Shown here piece after piece: positions 18,584 through 28,269 of a DNA stretch of 64,000 nt (positions within the stretch are counted from its first letter, which is position 1; each line of letters begins with the position of its first letter). This stretch comes from JAEUNJ01 sp052035955 (GTDB lineage: Bacteria > Pseudomonadota > Gammaproteobacteria > Burkholderiales > Rhodocyclaceae). The DNA lies in assembly GCA_052035955.1 (NCBI GenBank), contig JBPOHD010000097.1, positions 46,320 to 110,319 of the forward strand, given 5' to 3'. The translations under genes and the position numbers were made by a program. Under the pieces are notes generated by a model that ran no database searches, was not told where the DNA came from, and saw only the letters and a program-made list of their open reading frames with translations.

Positions 18584-19936
18584 ATGCTGCTGCGCGAACT
18601 CTTCCGGCTGGCCTGGCCGGTCCTCGTCGCCCAGTTGGCCGTCATGGCCAACGGCGTCGCCGATACCGTCATGGCGGGACGCCTCTCCGCGATCGACCTC
18701 GCTGCCGTGGGCATAGGCGCCAGCGTGTACATCACCGTGTTCGTCACCGCCATGGGGGTCCTGCTCGCCCTCTCGCCGATGGTGGCCCACCATTACGGCG
18801 CGGGCCGCTCCGCCGCCGTCGGTGCGGAGGTTCGACAGGCCGCATGGCTGGCGCTGTTCCTTGCCGTCGTGGTGGTCGTCCTGCTGCGAAATCCGGAGCC
18901 CTTCCTGGCCCTCTCCCGCCTGCAGCCGGAGGTGGAGGACAAGGTGCGCCAGTACCTGGACGCCGTGTCCTGGAGCGCACCGCCGACCCTGATGTTCCGG
19001 GTCTATTACGGCTTCTCCTCGGGGATCGGCCAGCCTCGGCCCGTCATGGTGCTCAACCTGCTGGGCCTGCTGCTCAAGGTGCCGCTCAATGCCGTGTTCA
19101 TGTTCGGGATGCTCGGCGCCCCGGCCATGGGCGGTCCGGGCTGCGCGGTGGCCAGCGCCATCACCGGCTGGCTGGTCTTCCTGACCATGCTCTGGTGGTG
19201 CCGGCGCAATGCGGAGTACGCGCCCTACCGCCTCTTCGCCCGCCTGGAGGCTCCGTCGTGGCGGGCCATGAAGCCCCTGGTATCGCTGGGCCTCCCCATA
19301 GGGGCCACCTTCCTCGTGGACGTGACGGCCTTCACCTTCATGGCCCTCTTCGTGGCCCGCCTCGGCCCGGCGGTGTCCGGCGCCCACCAGATCGCCTCCA
19401 ACCTGGCCGCCCTCGCCTTCATGCTGCCGATGGCGCTGGGCAATGCCACCGGGGTCCTGGCCGGCCACGCGCTCGGCGCCGGCGACCCGGCACGCGCCCG
19501 ACGCGCGGCCCTGGCGGGGCTGGCGACCGGCGCCGTCCTGGCCCTTGCGGTCGCCGCAGCGATCAGCCTCCTGGCGCCGCAGATCGCCGGCCTCTACACC
19601 CCCGACGCCGGCGTCGGCGGCATCGCCACGACGCTGATCGCCTGGGTGGCCCTCTACCACGTCTTCGACGGCGTCCTGGCGGTGGCCGTCAACGTGCTGC
19701 GCGGCTACAAGAAGGCGACGGTACCGATGGTCATCTACGCCCTCGCCCTCTGGGGCGTCGGCCTGGGCGGCGGCTACGTGCTCGGCCTGACCGAGCTTGC
19801 CGGCCCGGCACGGGGAGCCGAGGGCTATTGGCAGGCGGCAGCGGCCAGCCTGGCCTTCGCCGGCGTCCTGGTCACCGGCTACCTGCTGCGCATCTCGGCC
19901 TACAGGGTGCCTGTGGCGGCGGCGACAAGCCCGTAA
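18584..19936 (+). CDS. MATE-family multidrug efflux transporter (NorM-like)
   Basis: 450-aa integral membrane protein with about twelve hydrophobic helices in two similar halves. The first half starts LLRELFRLAWPVLVAQLAVMANGVADTVMAG in pieces typical of NorM. Family members export cationic drugs in exchange for Na+ or H+. The ATG at 18584 places the first helix correctly; a GTG 30 bases upstream is in frame but adds no family sequence. The 3' end overlaps the convergent YqaA gene by 37 bases. Substrate unknown. Confidence 0.87.
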   Translation: MLLRELFRLAWPVLVAQLAVMANGVADTVMAGRLSAIDLAAVGIGASVYITVFVTAMGVLLALSPMVAHHYGAGRSAAVGAEVRQAAWLALFLAVVVVVLLRNPEPFLALSRLQPEVEDKVRQYLDAVSWSAPPTLMFRVYYGFSSGIGQPRPVMVLNLLGLLLKVPLNAVFMFGMLGAPAMGGPGCAVASAITGWLVFLTMLWWCRRNAEYAPYRLFARLEAPSWRAMKPLVSLGLPIGATFLVDVTAFTFMALFVARLGPAVSGAHQIASNLAALAFMLPMALGNATGVLAGHALGAGDPARARRAALAGLATGAVLALAVAAAISLLAPQIAGLYTPDAGVGGIATTLIAWVALYHVFDGVLAVAVNVLRGYKKATVPMVIYALALWGVGLGGGYVLGLTELAGPARGAEGYWQAAAASLAFAGVLVTGYLLRISAYRVPVAAATSP

Positions 19937-20325
19937 CGGACCCCCTTGCCGACGGCCATCCAGAGGGCGCAGGCCGGCCAGGACAGGCGCAGCCAGCCGG
20001 CGGCGGCGCAAAGGGCGTCGCCGACCACGGGGGCCCAGGCGAAGAACAACACGGGCGCGCCCCAGCGCCTGGCGGTGGCCAGGCGCGCAGCAGGCACCTT
20101 CTGTGGCAGCAATCGCGCCATGGCATAGGTCGTCATCCCGCCCAGGGTATTGCCGACGGTCGCCAGCAACAGCCCCGCCATGGACTGCTCCGGGTGCGCC
20201 ACCAGCAGCGCGAAGAGAACCGCCTCCGAGCCGCCCGGCAGGAGGGTGGCGGCCAGGAAACTGGCCAGGAAGAGCCCCAGGAGGCCGGCTTCCGGGCCGG
20301 CAAGGGCGGCGGGCAGGAAATCCAC
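19900..20325 (-). CDS. YqaA-family inner-membrane protein (VTT/SNARE-associated type)
   Basis: 141-aa membrane protein with four hydrophobic segments. The motif LLPGGSEAVLFALLV and the GNTLGGMTTYAMARLL stretch are those of the YqaA branch of the DedA/VTT superfamily. DedA-type proteins are linked to lipid flipping and envelope homeostasis; YqaA itself is uncharacterised. It overlaps the end of the MATE gene tail-to-tail and is 60 bases from the divergent ilvA. Confidence 0.8.
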   Translation of the reverse strand: MDFLPAALAGPEAGLLGLFLASFLAATLLPGGSEAVLFALLVAHPEQSMAGLLLATVGNTLGGMTTYAMARLLPQKVPAARLATARRWGAPVLFFAWAPVVGDALCAAAGWLRLSWPACALWMAVGKGVRYGLVAAATGTL

Positions 20326-20385
20326 CCGCCCATGTTACCCTTCGCCCTTCGCCTGCAAGCCCCACTGGACCGCCGTTCCGCACCC

Positions 20386-21897
20386 ATGCATCCCGACTAC
20401 CTGGAAAAGATTCTCAACGCCCGCGTCTATGACGTGGCCATCGAAACGCCCCTCGAGCCGGCCTCCAACCTCTCCGGCCGGGCCGGCAACCGCATCCTCC
20501 TGAAGCGGGAGGACATGCAGCCGGTGTTCAGCTTCAAGCTGCGCGGCGCCTACAACAAGATGGCCAACCTTTCGCCGGCCCAGCGCAAGCGGGGGGTGAT
20601 CGCCGCCTCGGCCGGCAACCACGCCCAGGGGGTCGCCCTGTCGGCCCAGAAGATGGGCTGCCGGGCGGTCATCGTCATGCCCACCACCACACCCCAGATC
20701 AAGATCGACGCGGTCAGGAAGCGGGGCGGCGAGGTGGTCCTGGCCGGGGACTCCTACGACGAGGCCTACGCCGCCGCCCTGGAGCTGGAGAAGAAGCAGA
20801 AGCTGACCTTCGTGCACCCCTACGACGACCCGGACGTCATCGCCGGGCAGGGGACCATCGGCATGGAGATCCTGCGCCAGCATCCGGAGCCCATCGACGC
20901 GGTGTTCTGCTGCGTCGGCGGCGGCGGCCTGATTTCCGGCGTCGCCGCCTACATCAAGCGCCTGCGGCCCCAGACGAAGATCATCGGCGTCGAGGCCGCC
21001 GATGCCGATGCCATGGACCGTTCGCTCAAGGCCGGCAAGCGGGTGCGCCTGGAGCAGGTGGGCCTGTTCGCCGACGGCGCGGCGGTCAAGTACGTGGGCC
21101 AGGAGACCTTCCGCCTCTGCCAGCTCTACGTGGACGAGATGATCCTGGTGGACACCGACGCCATCTGCGCCGCCATCAAGGACGTCTTCGAGGACACGCG
21201 CTCCATCCTGGAGCCCGCCGGGGCCCTGGCCGTGGCCGGCGCCAAGGAATGGGCGCGCCGCAACAAGGCGAAGGACAAGACCCTGGTGGCGGTCGCCTCG
21301 GGCGCCAACATGAACTTCGACCGCCTGCGCTTCGTCGCCGAGCGGGCCGAGGTGGGCGAGCAGCGGGAGGCGGTGCTGGCCGTGACCCTGCCCGAGAAGC
21401 CCGGCAGCTACAAGAAGTTCGTCTCGCTGATCGGCAGCCGCAACATCACCGAGTTCAACTACCGCTTCCACGACCGGAAGGAGGCCCACGTCTTCGTCGG
21501 CATCCAGGTGGCCAACCGGGCCGAGTCGCTGAAACTCATCGACCAGCTGCGCAAGAACGGCTACGCCACCCTGGACCTGACCGACGACGAGATGGCCAAG
21601 CTGCACGTGCGCCACCTGGTCGGCGGCCACGCGCCCCATGCCGACCACGAGATCCTCTACCGCTTCGAGTTCCCGGAACGTCCCGGCGCGCTGATGAACT
21701 TCCTCAACCGCATGAGCGCCGGCTGGAACATCAGCCTGTTCCATTACCGCAACCACGGCGCCGACTACGGCCGCGTCCTCGTCGGCATGCAGGTGCCGCC
21801 CGGCGAGATGAAGGAGTTCCGCGCCTTCCTGAAGAACCTGGGCTACCGCTACTGGGACGAGTCGAAGAACCCGGCCTACGGGCTGTTCCTCGGCTGA
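20386..21897 (+). CDS. ilvA: threonine ammonia-lyase, biosynthetic
   Basis: 503-aa PLP enzyme converting L-threonine to 2-oxobutanoate and ammonia, the entry to isoleucine synthesis. Catalytic features are visible: the PLP lysine in SFKLRGAYNK, SAGNHAQG, and the phosphate-binding GGGGLISG. The C-terminal ~170 residues hold two ACT-like regulatory domains (each begins with E-x-PG: LPEKPGSY, FPERPGAL), so the enzyme should be inhibited by isoleucine. Length matches biosynthetic IlvA. No clear Shine-Dalgarno precedes the ATG. The patB-like gene follows 17 bases later. Confidence 0.95.
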   Translation: MHPDYLEKILNARVYDVAIETPLEPASNLSGRAGNRILLKREDMQPVFSFKLRGAYNKMANLSPAQRKRGVIAASAGNHAQGVALSAQKMGCRAVIVMPTTTPQIKIDAVRKRGGEVVLAGDSYDEAYAAALELEKKQKLTFVHPYDDPDVIAGQGTIGMEILRQHPEPIDAVFCCVGGGGLISGVAAYIKRLRPQTKIIGVEAADADAMDRSLKAGKRVRLEQVGLFADGAAVKYVGQETFRLCQLYVDEMILVDTDAICAAIKDVFEDTRSILEPAGALAVAGAKEWARRNKAKDKTLVAVASGANMNFDRLRFVAERAEVGEQREAVLAVTLPEKPGSYKKFVSLIGSRNITEFNYRFHDRKEAHVFVGIQVANRAESLKLIDQLRKNGYATLDLTDDEMAKLHVRHLVGGHAPHADHEILYRFEFPERPGALMNFLNRMSAGWNISLFHYRNHGADYGRVLVGMQVPPGEMKEFRAFLKNLGYRYWDESKNPAYGLFLG

Positions 21898-21914
21898 ACG
21901 CCCAAGCAGACCCG

Positions 21915-23063
21915 GTGTCCGACTTCGACGCGCCGATCGACCGGGCCGGCGGGCCGTTCCGGGACAGCACCAAGTGGAACAAATACGCCGGCCGCGACGT
22001 GCTGCCCCTCTGGGTCGCCGACATGGATTTCGCCGCCCCGCCGGCGGTGATCGCGGCCCTGCAGGAGCGAGTGGCCCACGGCGTCTTCGGCTACGGCCAG
22101 CCCTGGCCCAGCCTGGGGGATGCCGTCGTGGAGCACCTGGATCGCGAATACGGCTGGGCCATCGACCCCACCTGGATCGTCTGGCTGCCGGGCCTGGTCA
22201 CCGGCCTCGCCGTGGCCAGCCGGGCGGTGGGGGCCCCGGGGGATGCCGTGTTCACGGCCACGCCCGTCTATCCGCCCTTCCTGCACGTGCCGGTCGAGGC
22301 CGGCCGGCGGCTGGCCCCCCTCCCCCTGGCCCTGGCCGGCGGGCGCTGGGGCTGGGACTTCGCGGCCTGCGATGGCGCCTTGAAGGCCGCGAAACCGGCC
22401 CTGTGGCTGCTCTGCCATCCCCACAACCCGGTCGGGAGGGCCTGGGACGAACAAGAACTGCGGCAGCTCGCCGCCCTGGCCGACCGGCACGACGTGGTGG
22501 TCTGTTCCGACGAGATCCACTGCGACCTGATCCTCGATCCGTCACGCCGGCACATCCCCTTCGCCAGCCTGGGGCCGGAGGTGGCGCGCCGGACCATCAC
22601 CCTGATGGCGCCGTCCAAGACCTTCAACGTGCCGGGCCTCGGGTGCGCCTTTGCCGTGATTCCCGATGTCCGCCTGCGCCGCGACTTCCGCACCGCCATG
22701 CACGGCATCGTGCCGCACGTGAATATCCTGGGTCTGGTGGCCTGCGAGGCGGCCCTGCGGGAGGGAGGCCCCTGGCGCCGGGAACTGCTCGCCTACCTGC
22801 GGCGCAATGCCGAGGCCGTGCAAAGCTTCGTGGCCGGGCAGCCGGCCCTGGCGACGACGCCCGTCGAGGCCACCTACCTGGCCTGGATCGACGCCCGCGG
22901 GATGGGCGTCGCGGATCCGGCCAGGCACTTCGAGGCGGCGGGGGTCGGGCTGTCGGACGGCGCGGACTTCGCCGCGCCCGGATTCGTGCGCCTGAACTTC
23001 GGCTGCCGGCGGGTTCTGCTCGACGAAGCGCTGACGAGGATGGGGGCAGCGCTCAGAACGTGA
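21915..23063 (+). CDS. MalY/PatB-type PLP aminotransferase / cystathionine beta-lyase
   Basis: 382 aa, fold-type I PLP enzyme. The N-terminal DSTKWNKY…LPLWVADMDF is the hallmark of the MalY/PatB group. CHPHNPVGRAW, CSDEIHCDL and the PLP lysine in MAPSKTFNVPGLG are conserved. Family members cleave C–S bonds of cystathionine or related cysteine conjugates. The start is a GTG at 21915. It is 17 bases behind ilvA, so co-transcription is likely; together they handle threonine and sulfur amino acids. The end overlaps ygfA by 11 bases, convergently. Confidence 0.88.
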   Translation: MSDFDAPIDRAGGPFRDSTKWNKYAGRDVLPLWVADMDFAAPPAVIAALQERVAHGVFGYGQPWPSLGDAVVEHLDREYGWAIDPTWIVWLPGLVTGLAVASRAVGAPGDAVFTATPVYPPFLHVPVEAGRRLAPLPLALAGGRWGWDFAACDGALKAAKPALWLLCHPHNPVGRAWDEQELRQLAALADRHDVVVCSDEIHCDLILDPSRRHIPFASLGPEVARRTITLMAPSKTFNVPGLGCAFAVIPDVRLRRDFRTAMHGIVPHVNILGLVACEAALREGGPWRRELLAYLRRNAEAVQSFVAGQPALATTPVEATYLAWIDARGMGVADPARHFEAAGVGLSDGADFAAPGFVRLNFGCRRVLLDEALTRMGAALRT

Positions 23064-23655
23064 ATCGACGGACGCCCGTCTCGGTGACGATGGCGTCCAT
23101 GGGAATGTCGTGGGTTTGCGGATGGACCGTCGCCACGCGCCCCACCTCGAATCCGACGCCGACCGCCAGGGGCCTCGGCCTCAGGCCGGCCAGGGTGCGG
23201 TCGAAGAATCCGCCGCCATAACCCAGCCGGTAGCCGGCATCGTCGAAGGCCACCAGCGGCACCAGTACGATCGACGGCACGGTAGTTTCCAGCGTATCGG
23301 GAACCGGGATGCCGAAAAGGTCGGTGGCCATGGGCACGGCGGGCGTCCAGGGGCGGAAGACCAGGGGGGTGGCATTGCGCTCGGCCACCGGCAGGGCGGC
23401 CCGCCAGCCCGCGTCGATCATGCGGACGATCAGCGGCCGCGCGTCGAACTCACCTTTCATGGGCCAGCAGAAGGCGATGACCGCCGGCGGCCGCGTTTCC
23501 ACCAGCCCGGCGAGATGCGCCTCGATCCGCGAACTCATCTGCGTACGTTCCGCGGCCTGGAGGGCTTCCCGCGCCGCGAGGCGGTCGTGGCGCAGATCGG
23601 CTCGAACAGCAGCCGTTTGTCGCGGGTTTTCGGCGATCGTCGGTGTCGAATGCAT
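23053..23655 (-). CDS. ygfA: 5-formyltetrahydrofolate cyclo-ligase
   Basis: 200 aa. Converts 5-formyl-THF to 5,10-methenyl-THF using ATP, in one-carbon metabolism. The family motif GYGGGFFDRTL lies near 145-155, and the N-terminal RADLRHDRLA basic region contributes to nucleotide binding. It is divergent from slt, with 168 bases between them. In many proteobacteria the 6S RNA gene sits just upstream of this gene, but I could not support one here. Confidence 0.9.
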   Translation of the reverse strand: MHSTPTIAENPRQTAAVRADLRHDRLAAREALQAAERTQMSSRIEAHLAGLVETRPPAVIAFCWPMKGEFDARPLIVRMIDAGWRAALPVAERNATPLVFRPWTPAVPMATDLFGIPVPDTLETTVPSIVLVPLVAFDDAGYRLGYGGGFFDRTLAGLRPRPLAVGVGFEVGRVATVHPQTHDIPMDAIVTETGVRRFTF

Positions 23656-23823
23656 GTGCTAGATTGAACCGGTTGGCCAAGACAAGGTCGGAACCTGCTG
23701 GAAGGTGCGCCGGGGTTCCGGCCCGCCATCCGAGGGAAATTATCCATCGGGTGGGGTTGCCTGCCTATCACTAGGATGGGTTATTGCGGTGATATTTGCC
23801 GAATGTTTGGAAAGATTCCTCAG

Positions 23824-25815
23824 ATGAAACGCTGGTTGTGGGCCGTCCCCGTGGCTTCGGTGCTCCTGGGGACGCCCGTGTTCTCCCAGGCGAAACCGGC
23901 CCAATCGGCCCGGGCGACGCCGTCCGCCAACGCCGACGACCGATTCCTGATGGCACGGGACGCCTTCCGCGCCGGGGAGCGGATACGCCTGGCGAAGGCG
24001 GCCGATGGGCTGGCCGGCCACGATCTGGAGCCTTGGGCGCGTTACTGGGTGCTGCGCCAGCGGATCGAGGACGCGGAGGCCCTCGACGGCCCGGTGGGCG
24101 AACTGATGTCGGAATTCCTGGCCAGCCATCCGGGCAGCTACCTGGCCGAGAAACTGCGCTCCGACTGGCTGCGGGTCCTCGGACGCAGGCAGCAGTGGGA
24201 GGCGTTCGGGCGGGAATTCCCCGCTCTCCTCCAGCCCGAGCCGGACCTCGTCTGCTATCAGATCCAGTCGCGGCTCCTGGCCCAGGATACGAAGGCCCTC
24301 GACGAGGCAAGGACCCTGTGGTTTGCCGCCGCCGACCTGCCGGAATCCTGCGTCCCGGTGATGGAGGCCCTGGCGGCCGACGGACGCCTGTCCACCGACG
24401 ATGCCTGGGAAAGGGTCCGTCGTCAGTTGGAAGCAAAGAAGCTGTCTCACGCCAGGATGGCGGCCCAGTTCCTGCCGGCTTCCCAGCGCCCGGACGGCCG
24501 GAGCCTCGAAACGGCGACGGAACAGCCGGGCCGCTTCCTCGAGAGGCTGCCCGCCGGTTTTGCCACCGGCAAGGCGATGCGCGAGACGGCTTTGTTCGCC
24601 GTGCAGCGGCTGGCGCGCCAGGACATCCAGGCGGCGGCCGATGAATGGCGTCGCATCGAGGCCCGCTTCCCCGAGGTCGAGCGGGCCTACGGCTGGGCCC
24701 TCCTCGGCTGGCAGGGTGCCCAGCGCCACCACCCGGAGTCCTTCGCCTGGTACGAAAAGGCCGGCGGACTGGCGCTGCCGGAGGAATTCATGGCCTGGAA
24801 GGTTCGCGCCGCCCTGCGCAACCAGGATTGGGCGGGCGTCCGGCGCAGCATCGAGCAGATGAAGCCCATGCAGGCGGCGGAACCCGCCTGGACCTACTGG
24901 GCGGGGCGTGCCCTCGCCGCCCAGGGACGTCGCGAGGAGGCGCGGGCCCTCTTCCAGCGCATCGCCGGACAGGCCAACTTCTACGGCAACCTGGCCGACG
25001 AGGAACTAGGACGCGGAATCATCGTGCCGCCCCGGGCCCAGCCGCCGGGCCGGGACGAGCTTGCCGCAGCGGCGGCAACGCCGGGCCTGCGCCGGGCGCT
25101 CGCCCTTTTCCGCCTGGACATGCGCGTGGAGGCGGTCAAGGAATGGAACTGGACGCTGCGCGGCATGGACGACCGGCAACTGCTGGCCGCCGCCGAGATG
25201 GCCCGCAGCCAGGACATCTACGACCGGGCGATCAACACCGCCGACCGCACCCAGGCCCAGCACGACTTCGGCCTGCGCTACCTGGCGCCCTTCCGCGAGA
25301 AGGTGGAACCGAAGGCCCGGGAACTGGCCCTCGACAATGGCTGGGTCTATGGGCTGATGCGCCAGGAAAGCCGGTTCATCCTGCAGGCCAAGTCCACCGC
25401 CGGGGCCCAGGGCCTCATGCAACTGATGCCGGCGACCGCCAAGTGGGTGGCGCGGAAGATAGGGCTGGCCGGGTTCCATCCGGGACGCGTGACCGACATG
25501 GACACCAACGTGACCCTGGGCACCCACTACATGAAGATGGTCCTGGAGAGCCTGGACAACCACCCGGTCCTGGCCTCGGCCGCCTACAACGCCGGACCCG
25601 GCCGGGCGAAGAAGTGGCGCGCGGCGCGGCCCATCGAGGGCGCCATCTATGCCGAGACCATCCCCTTCAACGAGACGCGGGACTACGTCAAGAAGGTGAT
25701 GAGCAACGCCGTCTATTACGCAACCCTGTTCGAGGATCGCCCCCAGTCCCTGAAGACCCGGCTCGGCGTCATCCAGCCCGGGCGCGCAGGCGAGGCCGGC
25801 GAAGAACTGCCCTGA
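23824..25815 (+). CDS. slt: soluble lytic murein transglycosylase
   Basis: 663-aa periplasmic peptidoglycan lyase. A signal peptide (MKRWLWAVPVASVLLG…) is followed by a long helical, superhelix-type region (~30-480) and a C-terminal SLT domain. The latter has the catalytic glutamate in MRQESRF, then GAQGLMQLMPATA and YNAGPGRAKKW. The ATG at 23824 is chosen over one 48 bases upstream because it starts the signal peptide directly. The stop overlaps the next start (TGATG), so the epimerase gene is translationally coupled. This slt–epimerase–cca order is one I associate with Rhodocyclales and relatives. Confidence 0.93.
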   Translation: MKRWLWAVPVASVLLGTPVFSQAKPAQSARATPSANADDRFLMARDAFRAGERIRLAKAADGLAGHDLEPWARYWVLRQRIEDAEALDGPVGELMSEFLASHPGSYLAEKLRSDWLRVLGRRQQWEAFGREFPALLQPEPDLVCYQIQSRLLAQDTKALDEARTLWFAAADLPESCVPVMEALAADGRLSTDDAWERVRRQLEAKKLSHARMAAQFLPASQRPDGRSLETATEQPGRFLERLPAGFATGKAMRETALFAVQRLARQDIQAAADEWRRIEARFPEVERAYGWALLGWQGAQRHHPESFAWYEKAGGLALPEEFMAWKVRAALRNQDWAGVRRSIEQMKPMQAAEPAWTYWAGRALAAQGRREEARALFQRIAGQANFYGNLADEELGRGIIVPPRAQPPGRDELAAAAATPGLRRALALFRLDMRVEAVKEWNWTLRGMDDRQLLAAAEMARSQDIYDRAINTADRTQAQHDFGLRYLAPFREKVEPKARELALDNGWVYGLMRQESRFILQAKSTAGAQGLMQLMPATAKWVARKIGLAGFHPGRVTDMDTNVTLGTHYMKMVLESLDNHPVLASAAYNAGPGRAKKWRAARPIEGAIYAETIPFNETRDYVKKVMSNAVYYATLFEDRPQSLKTRLGVIQPGRAGEAGEELP

Positions 25816-26762
25816 TGGACGTCCTGCTGATCGGCGGTTCCGGCTTCGTCGGCAGCGCCGTGGCGCGCCGGCTGCATGCCGCGGGTGCCCGTGTCACCGT
25901 ACCGACGCGCCGGCGGGAACGGGCCAAGCACCTGCTGGTCCTGCCGACGGTGGAGGTGGTCGAGGCCGACGTCCATGACGATGGCACGCTGGCAAGGCTG
26001 GTGGCCGGCCGCGACGCGGTCATCAACCTGGTCGGCATCCTGAAGGGCGGCGAGGGCGTCCCCTATGGCAAGGGCTTCGCCCGCGCCCATGTGGACCTTC
26101 CTGGGCGGATCGCGCACGCCGCGGTCGCCGCCGGGGTGCCCAGACTCGTTCATATGTCTGCCCTTCAGGCCGCCGCCGACGCGCCGTCCGGCTACCTGCG
26201 CTCCAAGGCGGCCGGCGAGGCCGCCGTCCGGACCGGCGAGCCCGGACTGGCGGTCACCATCTTCCGGCCCTCGGTGATCTTTGGCGACGGCGATTCCTTC
26301 CTGACCCTCTTCGCCGGCCTGCTGAAGCTCGCGCCCCTCGTCCCCCTGGCCTGCCCGGAAGCCCGATTCCAGCCGGTTTGGGTGGAAGACGTGGCGGCCG
26401 CCTTCGTTGCCGCCCTCTTCCGTCCGGAATCGGCGGGGCGGGCCTATGACCTGGGCGGCCCGAAGGCTTATGCCTTGCGACAGCTGGTCGATTATGCCGG
26501 CACGGTTTCCGGCCACCGGCGCCCCATCCTCGGCCTGCCCCCGGCCCTGTCCTACCTGCAGGCCCTGGCGATGGAATGGCTGCCCGGCGGTCCCATGACC
26601 CGGGACAATGTCCGCTCCATGAGCCTGCCGAGCGTCTGCCCGGAAGGCAGCACATTCCCCTTCGACATCGCTCCGCGGGCCCTGGAGGCCGTCGCACCGG
26701 GCTACCTGGGCCCGGAACCGCCGGGAAGCTTCGACACTCTGCGGGCGCGGGTCGGTCGCTGA
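25815..26762 (+). CDS. NAD(P)-dependent epimerase/dehydratase-like protein (NDUFA9 type)
   Basis: 315-aa atypical short-chain dehydrogenase. The Rossmann motif GGSGFVGSAVARRL is at residues 7-20. The usual catalytic Y-x-x-x-K appears as YLRSK near 133-137. C-terminally it resembles the complex-I NDUFA9 subgroup (ARFQPVWVEDVAAAF…YDLGGP). Bacterial members are often annotated as complex-I-associated; no direct function is known. It sits between slt and cca and overlaps the slt stop, so it belongs to that transcript. Confidence 0.83.
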   Translation: MDVLLIGGSGFVGSAVARRLHAAGARVTVPTRRRERAKHLLVLPTVEVVEADVHDDGTLARLVAGRDAVINLVGILKGGEGVPYGKGFARAHVDLPGRIAHAAVAAGVPRLVHMSALQAAADAPSGYLRSKAAGEAAVRTGEPGLAVTIFRPSVIFGDGDSFLTLFAGLLKLAPLVPLACPEARFQPVWVEDVAAAFVAALFRPESAGRAYDLGGPKAYALRQLVDYAGTVSGHRRPILGLPPALSYLQALAMEWLPGGPMTRDNVRSMSLPSVCPEGSTFPFDIAPRALEAVAPGYLGPEPPGSFDTLRARVGR

Positions 26763-26782
26763 GGCCCCCGAGGAATCCGGGA

Positions 26783-28018
26783 GTGGAAACCTATTGCGTC
26801 GGCGGTGCGGTCCGCGACGGCCTCCTGGGCCTGCCGGTCCAGGACCGGGACTGGGTCGTGGTCGGGGCCACGCCGGAGGAGATGGTCGCCCTCGGCTACC
26901 GGCCGGTGGGCAAGGACTTCCCCGTCTTCCTGCATCCGCAGACCCGGGAGGAACATGCCCTCGCCCGGACGGAGCGAAAGACCGCGCCGGGATACCGGGG
27001 CTTCGTGTTCCATGCGGAGCCGGCCGTGACGCTGGAACAGGACCTGGCACGGCGGGACCTGACCATCAACGCCATGGCCCTGGCCCCGGACGGCCGCCTG
27101 ATCGACCCCCACGATGGCCGCGGCGACCTGCGACGGCGCCTCCTGCGGCATGTCTCCCCGGCCTTTGCCGAGGATCCCGTCCGCATCCTGCGGGTCGCCC
27201 GCTTCGCCGCCCGCTTCGCCGATTTCATCGTCGCGCCGGAGACGGCCGGGCTGATGCGGCAGATGGTGGATGCCGGCGAGGTGGATGCCCTGGTGGCCGA
27301 GCGGGTCTGGCAGGAGTTCGCCCGTGGCCTGATGGAGAAGCGGCCTTCCCGGATGCTGGAGGTGCTGCACGACTGCGGCGCCCTGGCCCGGCTGCTGCCG
27401 GAGATCGACGCGCTCTGGGGCGTCCCCCAGCGGGCCGACTACCACCCCGAGGTGGACACCGGCACCCACATGCTCATGGTATTGGATGCATCCGCCGGAC
27501 TGGACCTGCCGCTGGCCGGGCGCTTCGCCGCCCTGACGCACGACCTGGGCAAGGCCGGAACTCCGGCCGAGGTGCTGCCGCGCCATATCGGCCACGAGGC
27601 CCGCGGGGTGGCCCTGCTGACCCCCCTCTGCGAGCGCCTGCGGGTGCCGGTCGATTGCCGCGACGTGGCCCTGCTGGTGGCGCGCCACCACGGCGACATC
27701 CACAAGCTCGAGGGCCTGCGGCCGGCGACCGTCGTGAAGATCCTCGAGGCCTGCGACGTCTTCCGGCGACCGGAACGCTTCGACCAGGTGCTCGGCGCCT
27801 GCGAGGCTGATTTCCGGGGCAGGCTCGGCTGGTCCGAACGTCCCTACCCCCAGCGGCAGGCGTGGCTGGCGCTCGCGGAAGCTGCCCGCGCCGTCCCGTC
27901 CGGCGCCATCGCCAAGGCCTGCGACGATCCGGCGCGAATTCCGGAACGGATTCGCGAGGCCCGCATCGGTGCCGTTCGCATCACCCTCGACGAGGCGTTC
28001 CGCACGACGAGGTCCTGA
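26783..28018 (+). CDS. cca: CCA tRNA nucleotidyltransferase with HD domain
   Basis: 411 aa. Adds or repairs the 3' CCA of tRNAs. The N-terminal nucleotidyltransferase core has GGAVRD followed by the metal-binding DRD. RRDLTINAMA and an EDPVRILRVARF motif follow. A C-terminal HD phosphohydrolase domain (THDLGKAG) marks it as the multifunctional proteobacterial form. It starts with GTG at 26783, 20 bases after the epimerase stop. The tRNA-Met in this window already encodes CCA, so this enzyme may mainly repair ends. Confidence 0.94.
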   Translation: METYCVGGAVRDGLLGLPVQDRDWVVVGATPEEMVALGYRPVGKDFPVFLHPQTREEHALARTERKTAPGYRGFVFHAEPAVTLEQDLARRDLTINAMALAPDGRLIDPHDGRGDLRRRLLRHVSPAFAEDPVRILRVARFAARFADFIVAPETAGLMRQMVDAGEVDALVAERVWQEFARGLMEKRPSRMLEVLHDCGALARLLPEIDALWGVPQRADYHPEVDTGTHMLMVLDASAGLDLPLAGRFAALTHDLGKAGTPAEVLPRHIGHEARGVALLTPLCERLRVPVDCRDVALLVARHHGDIHKLEGLRPATVVKILEACDVFRRPERFDQVLGACEADFRGRLGWSERPYPQRQAWLALAEAARAVPSGAIAKACDDPARIPERIREARIGAVRITLDEAFRTTRS

Positions 28019-28022
28019 CGGC

Positions 28023-28220
28023 TCACAACCAGCGCAGCAACAGGCTGGCGAGCAGGGACAACACCAGCACGGAAGCGAAGGGGAACACCCAGACGCGGTT
28101 GCGCCAGCGGAAGGCGAAGTCGCCGGGGAGGCGGCCGAGGCGGAAACGCCGGGCCAGGGACGGCTGCAGGAGGCCCGTCACCAGGACCACCAGGAAAACC
28201 GCAAGCAACCACTTGGTCAT
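28023..28220 (-). CDS. DUF2905-type small membrane protein
   Basis: 65 aa with two hydrophobic helices (residues ~4-20 and ~45-63) joined by a basic loop containing GRLPGDFAF, the signature of DUF2905 proteins. It is convergent with cca (four bases apart) and divergent from the GST gene. The start at 28220 fits the family; a longer frame is possible but unsupported. Function unknown. Confidence 0.8.
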   Translation of the reverse strand: MTKWLLAVFLVVLVTGLLQPSLARRFRLGRLPGDFAFRWRNRVWVFPFASVLVLSLLASLLLRWL

Positions 28221-28269
28221 CGTCGTGGGCGGTAGAATGGAGTGTCCATCATAGCGAAAGACCTTCCCC

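Noticed and set aside
23656..23823. 6S RNA gene upstream of ygfA
   Set aside because: The position is classical, but the 168-base gap is short and I could not read the long imperfect hairpin with a central bubble. A covariance-model scan of 23600-23850 on the minus strand would decide.
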